Position numbers and translations under genes: made by a program
Notes under the pieces: generated by a model
What the model was told of the DNA's origin: nothing
Databases searched by the model: none
The model's input: only the letters and a program-made list of their open reading frames with translations
NCBI RefSeq assembly: GCF_005877885.1
Contig: NZ_VCHY01000006.1
Span: forward strand, 62,001-126,000
DNA: 64,000 nucleotides
Reading direction: 5' to 3'
From: Labilibacter sediminis
GTDB taxonomy: Bacteria; Bacteroidota; Bacteroidia; Bacteroidales; Marinilabiliaceae
Part shown: piece after piece, positions 45,601-54,945 of the stretch
How the letters are laid out: the number at the start of each line of letters is the position of its first letter
Position numbering within the stretch: the stretch's first letter is position 1

Positions 45601-48015
45601 AAAAAATATATCTACATATTACTTTGTTTATTCTGTGTCGTAAATATAAGTGCACAGATAGACTTTTCCGGAGCAGTTTACTCTGTCAAGAGTGGTAACT
45701 GGTCTGATCCAACCCTATGGTCCGGAGGGCAGGTGCCATCAGCTAGCAATGATGTGAGAATTATGGACAATCATTCTGTTTATATTGATATTCAGGGAAG
45801 TGTTTCGGAAGAAAGGGTTACCCTTTGCCGTCATCTTAAAATTAAGCAAACAGCCCGCCTAAGTATGGGGCACGATACTGGTAATTTTGCCAAAGATTTG
45901 GTAATTAACGGAAGTATAGAGTGTCAGGGCACATTCTCGGCGGGCCGTTTACAACCCGGTAGTACTGGTGATGGTTCTTTGTACAAATACAATAGCCGTA
46001 TATACATGAACCTGCAGGATGCAACAACTTATATAACAGGTAAGGGTTATTTTCATCCGGGGACATTAAATATTTATAGTGCAAGTGGTGAAAAGGATGT
46101 ACTTATTGATTTGTATAATTTGGTGACGGATGAAAATTTTGTTGTCAAATCGGATGCACGTGTAACTGTGACAACTGACCGTTACTCTTACATTAATGTA
46201 AAAGGTACGTTAGGGGTAACCGGTAGTACTTATCAATGGAGTTCAGCTACCGCTAAGGCAGATTTACATGTGAATGGCTTAATCGTTTGTAATGATATTA
46301 GTTTGTTTACGAAAAATACGACTATCGGGGAGGGCTCTTCCATTTCCATTAATGATGGGGGTAGCATCTATACCCAAATGATTAACAACGGTAATCTGAA
46401 CAAGAAATCAGAAGCAGCCGGGTTCAATCTAACTATAGCACAGAATGGGCTATTTCGTTTAGGTGAAGGTGTTAATTTTACCAATCTGACTTTGGATAAT
46501 CCAAATTTAACGCTTGTAAACAATGGCGAAGTTCGATCTCATTATAGCGAAACGCTAACGTCTTCTTCTCAGATAACCAATTTAGTCAATCAGTATAAAC
46601 CTTCGGTAAATACTGAAAAAGAAAAGCTGCGAGATATTTTTGGAGCGTCACACATTGCCGGTTGGTATCATTTTACCGATAAACCGTTTATGACCGAGGG
46701 CTTGGATTATTATGAGGAGTTTGGTTCATCGGCCATTAAAACAACCCTGAGTGCCATTAACGGTAAGATGAACTCTGCATATCCTTTTAACCATAGTTGG
46801 AGCAATGTCAATAGAGTGGTGGAATTATTGAATGTGCCGGAGATACAAGACCTGTATAGTCGTTCTAATATTAAAACGCACACTTTTTGGGTCACCTCAA
46901 AAAACAAGGGTGATTATAAAGACGGACCCGATTTTCAGCACGCTTCCTACGAAGATGAAGAACAGCAATACTATGAACTGACCGCAAAACTGCTTCAGGA
47001 CTATGGACACCTGGATAAGACCTTTGTATACCAAAATTGGGAAGGTGACTGGATGTTAAGAGGTCAGGGGGTTTTATGGGAGAAAGATCCGTCTTTGATT
47101 CCTGATGATGTGGAATGGAATATTGCCGGTATGGCACGTATGTTCAGGGCTCGCCAACGTGGAACAGAAAGAGCACGTTATGAGTTTCCGGATGCTAAAG
47201 CAAAGGTACTGCATGGTATTGAGTTGAATAAGTTATGGATGAAAGATAATAGTGGTAATCGCTTAACCATGATGGACAACAATACCCCTTGTCTGGCAGC
47301 AGATGTGATTCCACATTGTCGTATTGACTTAGCATCCTGGTCGGCCTATGACGGTGGTTGGGAGAATAATGATTATCCTTTTCCATCATCAATGTGGTCG
47401 GGTTTGGAAATGATAAAATACTACACCACAGGAACCGGAGAATATGGTGATATGCCTGTACAGGTTGGTGAATTTGCTATCAACGAAAATGCGCCATACA
47501 CAAGCCATAGTCGCTCTCAGATTCGCACTAAGTACGATAAGTTATGTGGCTTAGCTTTGGCCATGGATTTACCCTATTTCTATCTGTGGAACCTCTATTG
47601 CTCTGGTCAACAGGGTGCACCCGATGGCTTTACCTGGCAAAAGGGAGTGGAGTATGAAACAGCATTCTTATACGAATGGATGGATGGTAAATGGCTCATT
47701 GAACCCGATGGTACATGGGGACATGCCGCAGAATTCCTGATGGAGCAGTTTGATACGACCACGAATGTTAGAAATGAAAATTTGAAGCTTAATGAACTGT
47801 TTACATATCCTAATCCTGCTAAGTCTGAGGTTCGAATTGAGGGTGTAAGCGAAATAACAGGTGTGGATATTCTGGATGAAACAGGAAGGCTGGTCAAACA
47901 CAAAGACGTTGTTATAGGTAATAAAATTGATGTAAGTGATATTCCAAGTGGATATTATATTTTAAAAATAAAAAGTAAAGAGAAAGTATTTATTGCAAAG
48001 CTAATTAAGAATTAA
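45598..48015 (+). CDS. T9SS-secreted protein with G8-like beta domain fused to the unassigned hydrolase domain (paralog 3)
   Basis: The 805-residue secreted protein starts at ATG 45598 (signal ends NISAQ). Residues about 22-260 form a beta-rich G8-like domain (GNWSDPTLWSGGQVPSASND, then NGSIECQGTF). Residues about 340-720 form the hydrolase domain with NWEGDWMLRG, GIELNKLWMK, DLASWSAYDGG and VQVGEFAINE; the final FWEMYNNE of the paralogs is replaced by LWNLYCSG. A T9SS sorting domain (YPNPAKSEVRIEG onward) ends the protein. It is likely displayed on the cell surface to act on or bind the intact glycan. Loss of the last conserved Glu could mean altered catalysis or a binding role. Confidence 0.72.
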   Translation: MKKYIYILLCLFCVVNISAQIDFSGAVYSVKSGNWSDPTLWSGGQVPSASNDVRIMDNHSVYIDIQGSVSEERVTLCRHLKIKQTARLSMGHDTGNFAKDLVINGSIECQGTFSAGRLQPGSTGDGSLYKYNSRIYMNLQDATTYITGKGYFHPGTLNIYSASGEKDVLIDLYNLVTDENFVVKSDARVTVTTDRYSYINVKGTLGVTGSTYQWSSATAKADLHVNGLIVCNDISLFTKNTTIGEGSSISINDGGSIYTQMINNGNLNKKSEAAGFNLTIAQNGLFRLGEGVNFTNLTLDNPNLTLVNNGEVRSHYSETLTSSSQITNLVNQYKPSVNTEKEKLRDIFGASHIAGWYHFTDKPFMTEGLDYYEEFGSSAIKTTLSAINGKMNSAYPFNHSWSNVNRVVELLNVPEIQDLYSRSNIKTHTFWVTSKNKGDYKDGPDFQHASYEDEEQQYYELTAKLLQDYGHLDKTFVYQNWEGDWMLRGQGVLWEKDPSLIPDDVEWNIAGMARMFRARQRGTERARYEFPDAKAKVLHGIELNKLWMKDNSGNRLTMMDNNTPCLAADVIPHCRIDLASWSAYDGGWENNDYPFPSSMWSGLEMIKYYTTGTGEYGDMPVQVGEFAINENAPYTSHSRSQIRTKYDKLCGLALAMDLPYFYLWNLYCSGQQGAPDGFTWQKGVEYETAFLYEWMDGKWLIEPDGTWGHAAEFLMEQFDTTTNVRNENLKLNELFTYPNPAKSEVRIEGVSEITGVDILDETGRLVKHKDVVIGNKIDVSDIPSGYYILKIKSKEKVFIAKLIKN

Positions 48016-48034
48016 ATCAGTAAATTATAGTGTT

Positions 48035-51000
48035 ATGAAAAAACTACTAATGTTATTAATATTCCTGGTACCACTTGGTATTTACGCACAGGAGCGATCC
48101 GTTACAGGGAAGGTTTTTGATAAAGATAATGGAGAGGTTATTCCCGGGGTAACCGTATATATAAAAGGTACCTCAACAGGAACTATTACAGGTAACAACG
48201 GAGAATTTAATTTACAGGCAAAGCCTTCAGATGTTTTGGTATTCTCTTTTATTGGGATGAAAACAAAAGAAGTGGAAGTTGGAAGTCAGACTACCTTTAA
48301 TATACAAATGGAAGGTGACATTTCAGAACTTGATGAAGTGGTGATTAGTGTGGGGTATTTTAACGTTAAGAAAAGTGATTTAACGGGTTCCGTAGCACAA
48401 GTAACTTCCAGTCAAATGGAAAAAGTACGTACCAATTCTGTTGAGCGTATGTTACAGGGGCAAGTGGCCGGTGTTGTGGTAAATGAAAATTCTGAACCAG
48501 GTGGTGGAGTGAGTATTTCTATTCGAGGTACCAATTCTATGTTGGGAGGAACCCAGCCATTGTATGTTGTTGATGGTATTCCTATTGACCCAATTCAGGA
48601 TGCTCAGGGAAATAATGGCTCTGGACAGGCACAAAGTTCATTAAGTTTCCTCAATCCAAATGATATTGAGAAAATGGAGGTGTTGAAAGATGCTGCTGCT
48701 ACAGCTATTTATGGAGCTCGTGGTGCCAATGGTGTGGTGGTAATTACAACCAAGCAAGCAGACGGTAAAAGTACAAGAGATAACCTGTTTGTAACAGTGG
48801 ATTTTGCTATGTCGGAACTGAATCAAAAAATTGATGTATTAAACGGCCCACAGTTCGAGTCATACATGAATCAACGATCAATTAACCAATTATACATTGA
48901 TATTACAAACCCTGCTCGCGATGGTCTGGTGTATGATGGAACACAGGATTTAACACCAGAAAACTTTGAAGAGTTGGATGGTTTTACCTTACCTTACCCG
49001 ACTACAACAGGTATCAATACTGACTGGCAGGATGAGGTGTACCGAAAAGCCTACTCTAAGTCGTTTAATGTGGCGTACCGGGGAGGTGACAAAAACAGTA
49101 ACCTATCCATAAGTTTAGGTTTGTCAGATAATCAAGGAGTTATTACGAATACAGATTATAAACGAGCAACCTTTAATATGAATGGTATGCGAAAAGGCTT
49201 TAACAATAAGGTATCGTTTTATTCTAAAACAAATACTTCATTCGGAAAAGGTAGAGCATCTTCAGTGGGGAATGGACAGATGTACTCTGACCGCAGTGTT
49301 GTTTCTAGTGCCTTACGTTTTCAACCAATATTTGAATTGCTTGAAGCTGATCAGGGTGACGACATCTATGCTGATTTGAACGAAGGTCAGGTGATGTCAA
49401 ATCCATATACACTTGCTAAATATGTGGAAGATGAAAAAACAGCCATCACCTTTAATCAAGCTTTATCGGTAGTAGGTAAAATAACACCACACCTAAGTGC
49501 AACAGCTAAAGGATCGTTTAATTACCAAAAGAGTTTACGTGATAATTATTATCCAACATTTACAACTCGAGGGCGTCGTAATAATGGAGAGGCATCGCAG
49601 TCATATATTCAAAATATAAAGACATATGCCGAAGCCAATCTGCATTATGTAAGAAAGTTTAACGATCATAAACTTGATGCTATTGTTGTGGGTACCTATG
49701 AAGTGAACAACATCAGGTCAATGTTTAACAAAGCCTATGGCTATGGTAGTGATTTAACTACTTATTATACTTTTGAGTCAGCAACCGATATTATGGTACC
49801 ACAAACCAGGTTTACCAGGGTAGGTTTATTGTCTGGTCTGTTTAGAGTAGGGTATAATTACAAAGGAAAATATTATATCGATGTAAATGCACGTATGGAT
49901 AGCTCCTCCAAGTTTGCCGAAAACAAAAAGAGTGCTTTCTTCCCTTCTGTTGCATTAGCGTGGAGAGCTTCTGAGGAACCTTTCCTTAAGAGTATAGAAT
50001 CAATTTCTAACCTGAAGTTAAGAATGTCTTATGGTAAAACGGGAAGTAATCCCATTGCTGCATTCCAGTCTTTAGGTGTGATGTCGCCAATTCGCTATAA
50101 CTTCAATAATCAAGTAATGGTTGGTTATTATGAGCAGAACCTGGCAAATCCAAATTTAACATGGGAAACTACTGACCAATACAATGCAGGTATAGATTTT
50201 GGTATGTTTAACTCACGTTTAAACCTTACGGTTGATGCCTATTATAAGCTAACACATGACCTGTTGCAGTTGGTTAACCTTCCGGCATCTAATGGTTATG
50301 CTACACGTGTGGATAATTTTGGAGAGGTTGAAAACAAAGGGATAGAGTTCACTATAGGCGGTGATATTATCCGCAAAAACGACTTGCAGTGGAATATCTT
50401 AGGAACCTTGAGTGTAAACAAAAATAAATTGGTTAAGCTAAATTCAAACCTTGATCACCAATTAGGTCCTGCTGTTGGTTATGATAAAACATATCCATCA
50501 ATGTTTATGGAAGGTCAACCTTTAGGTATTTTCTGGGGAGCTGAAACAAACGGTGTTTATGCTGATTGGGATGAAGCCGTTGCCAGTGGTATTAATGATG
50601 CCGCGGCCGGTGAAATTAAGTACATCAACCACTCTGTTGATTACGACGACCAAGGTAACCCGCTGGACGTTCAAACCATCAACTTTGATGATTACGTACA
50701 GATAGGAGATCCGAACCCTGATTTTACGGCTTCGATCAACAATACTTTGAACTATAAAAACTGGGATTTAAGTGTTTTGTTTACAGGACAAAAAGGAGGT
50801 GATATACTTTGGGTGGATTCATGGCCGTTAAATGCTTTAAAGAAAAGTACCAATGTAGCTACAGAAGCTTATAATGATTCTTGGAAAGCACCAATGACTG
50901 TGACACCTGTGTATGATGAAGTATCTGAAGATTACTCGTATGAAGTGGCTTATGACCCATCTGTAGGTCAAATAAATGGCGTGGCAAACCCTGCCGCTGC

Positions 51001-51280
51001 AACAGATGGCGGACAACGAGCTATTGTATCAGACCGACAAATTTATGATGGTTCATTTATCAAACTAAAAAATATAAATGTTGGTTATACCTTCAGGTTT
51101 CAAAATAAAAAGAGCCTTAGGTTGTATGCTTCGGGACAAAATTTATTTACCTGGACCAACTACCCGGGTTATGACCCGGAAGTACAAGCCTTCAATAAAG
51201 ACCCACGACGCAGAGGAATTGACTTTGGTGCATTCCCGGGGACAAGAAACTATGTATTTGGCCTTAAACTAGATTTTTAA
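48035..51280 (+). CDS. SusC-family TonB-dependent transporter (second PUL)
   Basis: The 1081-residue protein has a signal peptide ending GIYAQ, a carboxypeptidase-regulatory-like domain (SVTGKVFDKDNGEVIPGVTV), a plug with YFNVKKSDLTGSVAQVTS, LYVVDGIPI and ARGANGVVVITTKQ, and a beta-barrel ending in LKLDF. It imports oligosaccharides of the second PUL. It is 20 bases after paralog 3 and 19 before susD. Divergence from the first SusC is clear through the plug (ISVGYFNV against IGYGTVI), so the two transporters probably take different products. Confidence 0.96.
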   Translation: MKKLLMLLIFLVPLGIYAQERSVTGKVFDKDNGEVIPGVTVYIKGTSTGTITGNNGEFNLQAKPSDVLVFSFIGMKTKEVEVGSQTTFNIQMEGDISELDEVVISVGYFNVKKSDLTGSVAQVTSSQMEKVRTNSVERMLQGQVAGVVVNENSEPGGGVSISIRGTNSMLGGTQPLYVVDGIPIDPIQDAQGNNGSGQAQSSLSFLNPNDIEKMEVLKDAAATAIYGARGANGVVVITTKQADGKSTRDNLFVTVDFAMSELNQKIDVLNGPQFESYMNQRSINQLYIDITNPARDGLVYDGTQDLTPENFEELDGFTLPYPTTTGINTDWQDEVYRKAYSKSFNVAYRGGDKNSNLSISLGLSDNQGVITNTDYKRATFNMNGMRKGFNNKVSFYSKTNTSFGKGRASSVGNGQMYSDRSVVSSALRFQPIFELLEADQGDDIYADLNEGQVMSNPYTLAKYVEDEKTAITFNQALSVVGKITPHLSATAKGSFNYQKSLRDNYYPTFTTRGRRNNGEASQSYIQNIKTYAEANLHYVRKFNDHKLDAIVVGTYEVNNIRSMFNKAYGYGSDLTTYYTFESATDIMVPQTRFTRVGLLSGLFRVGYNYKGKYYIDVNARMDSSSKFAENKKSAFFPSVALAWRASEEPFLKSIESISNLKLRMSYGKTGSNPIAAFQSLGVMSPIRYNFNNQVMVGYYEQNLANPNLTWETTDQYNAGIDFGMFNSRLNLTVDAYYKLTHDLLQLVNLPASNGYATRVDNFGEVENKGIEFTIGGDIIRKNDLQWNILGTLSVNKNKLVKLNSNLDHQLGPAVGYDKTYPSMFMEGQPLGIFWGAETNGVYADWDEAVASGINDAAAGEIKYINHSVDYDDQGNPLDVQTINFDDYVQIGDPNPDFTASINNTLNYKNWDLSVLFTGQKGGDILWVDSWPLNALKKSTNVATEAYNDSWKAPMTVTPVYDEVSEDYSYEVAYDPSVGQINGVANPAAATDGGQRAIVSDRQIYDGSFIKLKNINVGYTFRFQNKKSLRLYASGQNLFTWTNYPGYDPEVQAFNKDPRRRGIDFGAFPGTRNYVFGLKLDF

Positions 51281-51298
51281 TCCGAAAAATTACAAGCA

Positions 51299-52888
51299 AT
51301 GAACAATTTAAAATATATAGCAATACTAATTCTGGGAGTAATGGTTTTTACTTCCTGTGAAGACTGGTTAGAAGAAGAGCCTAAAACCCAAATCGGAACT
51401 GATTATTTCTATCAGGATAAAGACCAGTCTTTGATGGCTTTAACAGCGGCTTATGCTCAATTGAAAACCGGGGCAGGATATTATAATCAGCAATTTTTAT
51501 CCAATGTGTATGCTTCATCTGATCAGGGGACATCTAGCTGGAAACATGGTGATTTTAATAAAGGAATATTAACATCAACTAACGGAACCTTACCAGAAAC
51601 GTGGAATCAAATATATGTGGCCATTCGTGATGCCAATAATGTGATTTACAATGTGGCTGATGTTGATATGGATGAGGAAATAAAAGCAAGAATCATTGGT
51701 GAAGCAAAGTTTTTAAGAGCCTTGCATTATTTTAACCTGGTACGTTGTTGGGGAGAAGTGCCTTTGCGCACCGAGCCTGTTCAACCGGGTGAAGAAGGTG
51801 GATTGCCCGTATCTTCACGTACAGACATCTATAATGTGATAATTAGTGACCTGAAATATGCTTCTGAGTACTGCTGGGGAAGAGCTGAAGTGCGATTGGG
51901 TGAAACAAATCATTTAGGACGTGTTACCAATGCAACTGCTCAAGCTATGTTGGCTCGTGTTTATCTTCATATTGCTTCATCTGTACGAAGTGCGTCTGAG
52001 GGAAGTGAAGGTTGTGCGCCATACGCTGAATTTGGTACAGACTTTAAAGCTTACTACGATTCTTGTAGTGTAATGTGTGATTTAGCTTTAACGCAACCAG
52101 GTTATGCATTAACTGCTTCATTAGAAGAGTGGAAAACAATCTTTGATGCTGATAAAGGAAACAATCCGGAGATGTTATTTGATATCCAGGGTTCATCAGC
52201 AACAGGACAAGGTACTGCTGTTTCTAACCTCTTTAGTCCGAGAAATGCCGGATTAAGTGGCGGAGGCTGGGGAGGTACCAATAAAATGGTAGCCGGCTTT
52301 ACACAAAACAGTGTTGATTTCTCAGATGCACGATTTGACAATGGTATCATCCATTATTATGAGGATAACACCTATCGCTATGAATTGTTACCAAACTATA
52401 ATGGCTATGCCCGTTACTTCCTGGATTCAGGAAATAGAAAAGGCTCCGTTTGGACAGTATTCACCTCGAAATTTATAGACAGTGATGCTACTACAGAATA
52501 TACCAGTCAGCAGAACTGGCATGTGATCCGTTTGGCAGATGTTTACATGATGCGTGCAGAGGCCTTGGCTGAAATTAATGAGGATCCTTCACTAGCCAAT
52601 GTAGATTTGAATCAGCTACGTACTCGTGCAGAAATGGATGAATTGGATTTTACTGGCTTAACTATGGCTGAATTTAGAGAAGCTTTATTAAGGGAAAGAG
52701 CTGCAGAATTCTTCATGGAAGGTCAGCGTTGGTTCGACCTTATACGATTGGGTGTTTATGAGGAGAAGTGTAAGATTGCTTACGACCCCAATAATCAGGG
52801 CAAGATTCAAGGTATAAGAGGACCAGAAGATTACACCTGGCCAATTCCTATTACCGAAACTGCTGCAAATGATAATATTGACGAATAA
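51299..52888 (+). CDS. SusD-family glycan-binding lipoprotein (second PUL)
   Basis: The 529-residue lipoprotein has the signal VMVFTSC followed by EDWLEEEPKTQIG. It has a SusD/RagB fold with EAKFLRALHYFNLVRCWGEVPL and C-terminal RERAAEFFMEGQRWFDLIRLG, the family signature. It forms the lid of the SusC barrel encoded upstream. The stop is 10 bases before the likely sulfatase start at 52899, so the unit continues into sulfatase genes. Confidence 0.95.
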   Translation: MNNLKYIAILILGVMVFTSCEDWLEEEPKTQIGTDYFYQDKDQSLMALTAAYAQLKTGAGYYNQQFLSNVYASSDQGTSSWKHGDFNKGILTSTNGTLPETWNQIYVAIRDANNVIYNVADVDMDEEIKARIIGEAKFLRALHYFNLVRCWGEVPLRTEPVQPGEEGGLPVSSRTDIYNVIISDLKYASEYCWGRAEVRLGETNHLGRVTNATAQAMLARVYLHIASSVRSASEGSEGCAPYAEFGTDFKAYYDSCSVMCDLALTQPGYALTASLEEWKTIFDADKGNNPEMLFDIQGSSATGQGTAVSNLFSPRNAGLSGGGWGGTNKMVAGFTQNSVDFSDARFDNGIIHYYEDNTYRYELLPNYNGYARYFLDSGNRKGSVWTVFTSKFIDSDATTEYTSQQNWHVIRLADVYMMRAEALAEINEDPSLANVDLNQLRTRAEMDELDFTGLTMAEFREALLRERAAEFFMEGQRWFDLIRLGVYEEKCKIAYDPNNQGKIQGIRGPEDYTWPIPITETAANDNIDE

Positions 52889-52898
52889 GGAAAGTAAG

Positions 52899-54752
52899 AT
52901 GTATAGATTAGTTTGTTATCTTGTTATAAGTCTGGTGTTGATGCCAGGCTTATTGCAGGCTAAAAAGAAGAAGGAGAGTGAGCGTCCTAACGTTGTGTTC
53001 ATCATTTCCGATCAGCATAAAAAAGATGCGCTTGGTTGCTATGGTGATGAATTGGTGATTTCGCCAAATATTGATGCGCTGGCCAGGGAAGGTGTTCGTT
53101 TAACCAATTGTTATGTGGCTGCACCGGTATGTGCACCAAGTAGGGCTGCACTTATTACAGGTATGTATCCATTTGGCAATGGAGCGCCTTATCACAAAGC
53201 GCCGGTTACTATGTCTAACGGAAATGTGAAGCACTTAGGTTCTGGCTTTCTGCGCGAAACGGGTTATCACGAAGGTATTGTTACGTTGGCAGAAGCATTT
53301 AGAGCCAATGACTATATCACAGCTTCACCAGGTAAAATGCATGTGCATGGCGAGTTGCAAAAGAATGTTGATGAGGATCATCAGGATGGGAATGATTTAG
53401 GATGGGATGAGATTAGTACACGTTTTTACACGCATTTCCCAGGTGGTCATTATGAAGATGAAGTGGGTGAAGATACCTACCACCGCTACCGCCAGTTCAA
53501 GGCATATCAAAAGGTATATAAAGGTGGGCCCGGTCATTTAAATGAAAAATACGAGCCAACCTTGGTAAAAAAGGATGAAGATAATTTTGACATGGTGGTA
53601 GCTCGCAAATCGGTGGAGTTTATAAAAAAGAGAGGTAAGGATGGCGAAAACTTTTTCTTACATGTAGGTTTTGAAAAGCCACACCCACCGTTTACCACTA
53701 CACAAAAGTATCTGGATATGTATAATCCTGAAGATTTTACTTTGCCAGAAACGGCTACCGAGTGGCATGAAAATGGGAAATATCCGTGGATACCGGATTG
53801 GATATTCAGCGGTTGGCCTAAGAAATACCCGGAAGCAGCAAAAAACATTATGGCTTCTTATTATGCTTGTGTAACACAGGTAGATGATATGGTGGGACGT
53901 GTTGTAAAAGCCTTAAAGGAAAATGACTTGTATGATAATACCATCATTGTTTATACTACTGATCATGGTGAGCATTTATTTGAACATGGTTTGAGAGGGA
54001 AGCATTGTATGTATGAAGATGCGGTGAATGTGCCATTTATTATCTCGTATCCCAAAAGGTTTCCAAAAAATGAGGTTAATGATATGCTGGTAAGTTTTAT
54101 CGATATCATGCCTACTTTATGTGAACTGACTGAAACTCCGGTTCCTGAAACCGCTCAGGGGATTTCAATAGTAGAAAATCTCGTTGATGGAACACGCCTG
54201 CTTAACCGTCCTGTTTTTTCAGAATTCCGCGGTGGTAATTATAAAGGCTTCAATGATGTTAAGAATTTGCCATCACGTATGATGCGTGTCGATGATTATA
54301 AGTTTATCTATACACACGGTATCATCAGTCAGCTGTATAATGTAAAAGAAGACCCGGATGAATTTAATAATCTGGTATTGGATGCAGAATACAAAGACAT
54401 GGCTCGCGATTTGTGTTTTCACACATTAGTAGATAAATCAATTTTGGAGTACCAGCCAATGGATATCTCCATTAAATATAGAACCATTAAATGGGAAGCT
54501 TTTTCGCAGGCTGATAGTTATGCGGTGTATTATGCAGCAGACAATAACCCAGGTGCGGCAACAATGATTGTAGAAGGACTGACAGAGTTATCTTATAAAG
54601 TACCTAAGAAGGGGTTTTATTGGGTGATGGCAATGCCTAAATACACCAGGACTTCACCACGATTGGGAGATGTGCCTGTATTCATGGAAGAATACACCTA
54701 TCAGTTACCAATAACAGGAGCTATTGAGTTTCTTCCTAAGAATCAGAAGTAA
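52899..54752 (+). CDS. Family S1 sulfatase with C-terminal fibronectin-like extension
   Basis: The 617-residue sulfatase is longer than its neighbours. Signal peptide ends LLQAK; ISDQHKKDALGCYGD is the metal site; the formylglycine site is Cys78 in CAPSRA; GKMHVHGE stands in the GKWHL place; TTDHGEHLFEHGLRGKH has the second active-site block. After about residue 510 a beta-rich domain follows (IKWEAFSQADSYAVYYAADN to PITGAIEFLP) that looks like a fibronectin type III-like module, possibly glycan binding. The start at 52899 is preferred; the upstream Met at 52869 would overlap susD. Close coupling to SusD suggests it acts early on imported oligosaccharides. Confidence 0.92.
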   Translation: MYRLVCYLVISLVLMPGLLQAKKKKESERPNVVFIISDQHKKDALGCYGDELVISPNIDALAREGVRLTNCYVAAPVCAPSRAALITGMYPFGNGAPYHKAPVTMSNGNVKHLGSGFLRETGYHEGIVTLAEAFRANDYITASPGKMHVHGELQKNVDEDHQDGNDLGWDEISTRFYTHFPGGHYEDEVGEDTYHRYRQFKAYQKVYKGGPGHLNEKYEPTLVKKDEDNFDMVVARKSVEFIKKRGKDGENFFLHVGFEKPHPPFTTTQKYLDMYNPEDFTLPETATEWHENGKYPWIPDWIFSGWPKKYPEAAKNIMASYYACVTQVDDMVGRVVKALKENDLYDNTIIVYTTDHGEHLFEHGLRGKHCMYEDAVNVPFIISYPKRFPKNEVNDMLVSFIDIMPTLCELTETPVPETAQGISIVENLVDGTRLLNRPVFSEFRGGNYKGFNDVKNLPSRMMRVDDYKFIYTHGIISQLYNVKEDPDEFNNLVLDAEYKDMARDLCFHTLVDKSILEYQPMDISIKYRTIKWEAFSQADSYAVYYAADNNPGAATMIVEGLTELSYKVPKKGFYWVMAMPKYTRTSPRLGDVPVFMEEYTYQLPITGAIEFLPKNQK

Positions 54753-54769
54753 TTTATAATATATAGTAT

Positions 54770-54806
54770 GCAGGCATCTATTCCGATAGGTGTCTGCTTT
54801 TTTTTT
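54770..54806 (+). terminator. Rho-independent terminator after the susCD-sulfatase unit
   Basis: GCAGGCATCTAT pairs with ATAGGTGTCTGC (two wobble-type pairs) around a four-base loop, followed by nine T. It ends the transcript of the sulfatase at 52899. Confidence 0.85.
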
Positions 54807-54854
54807 AAATAAAGAGAAATGTGTTAATCTCTGTTTTTACGAAAACTCAAAAAT

Positions 54855-54932
54855 ATGGATACTAAATTTTTAAGATACTTTGCCTTAATAGCCTTATCAT
54901 TTATTTCTACTACCATCTATAATGCAGAATAA
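54855..54932 (+). CDS. Short signal-peptide-like ORF
   Basis: ATG at 54855 opens 25 codons, MDTKFLRYFALIALSFISTT and so on to a stop at 54930-54932. It looks like a bare signal peptide with nothing behind it. It lies between a terminator and the next sulfatase start (14 bases). It may be a truncated remnant of a secreted gene or a leader peptide. Without comparative data I cannot tell. Confidence 0.35.
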   Translation: MDTKFLRYFALIALSFISTTIYNAE

Positions 54933-54945
54933 TTAAACAGTCTTT

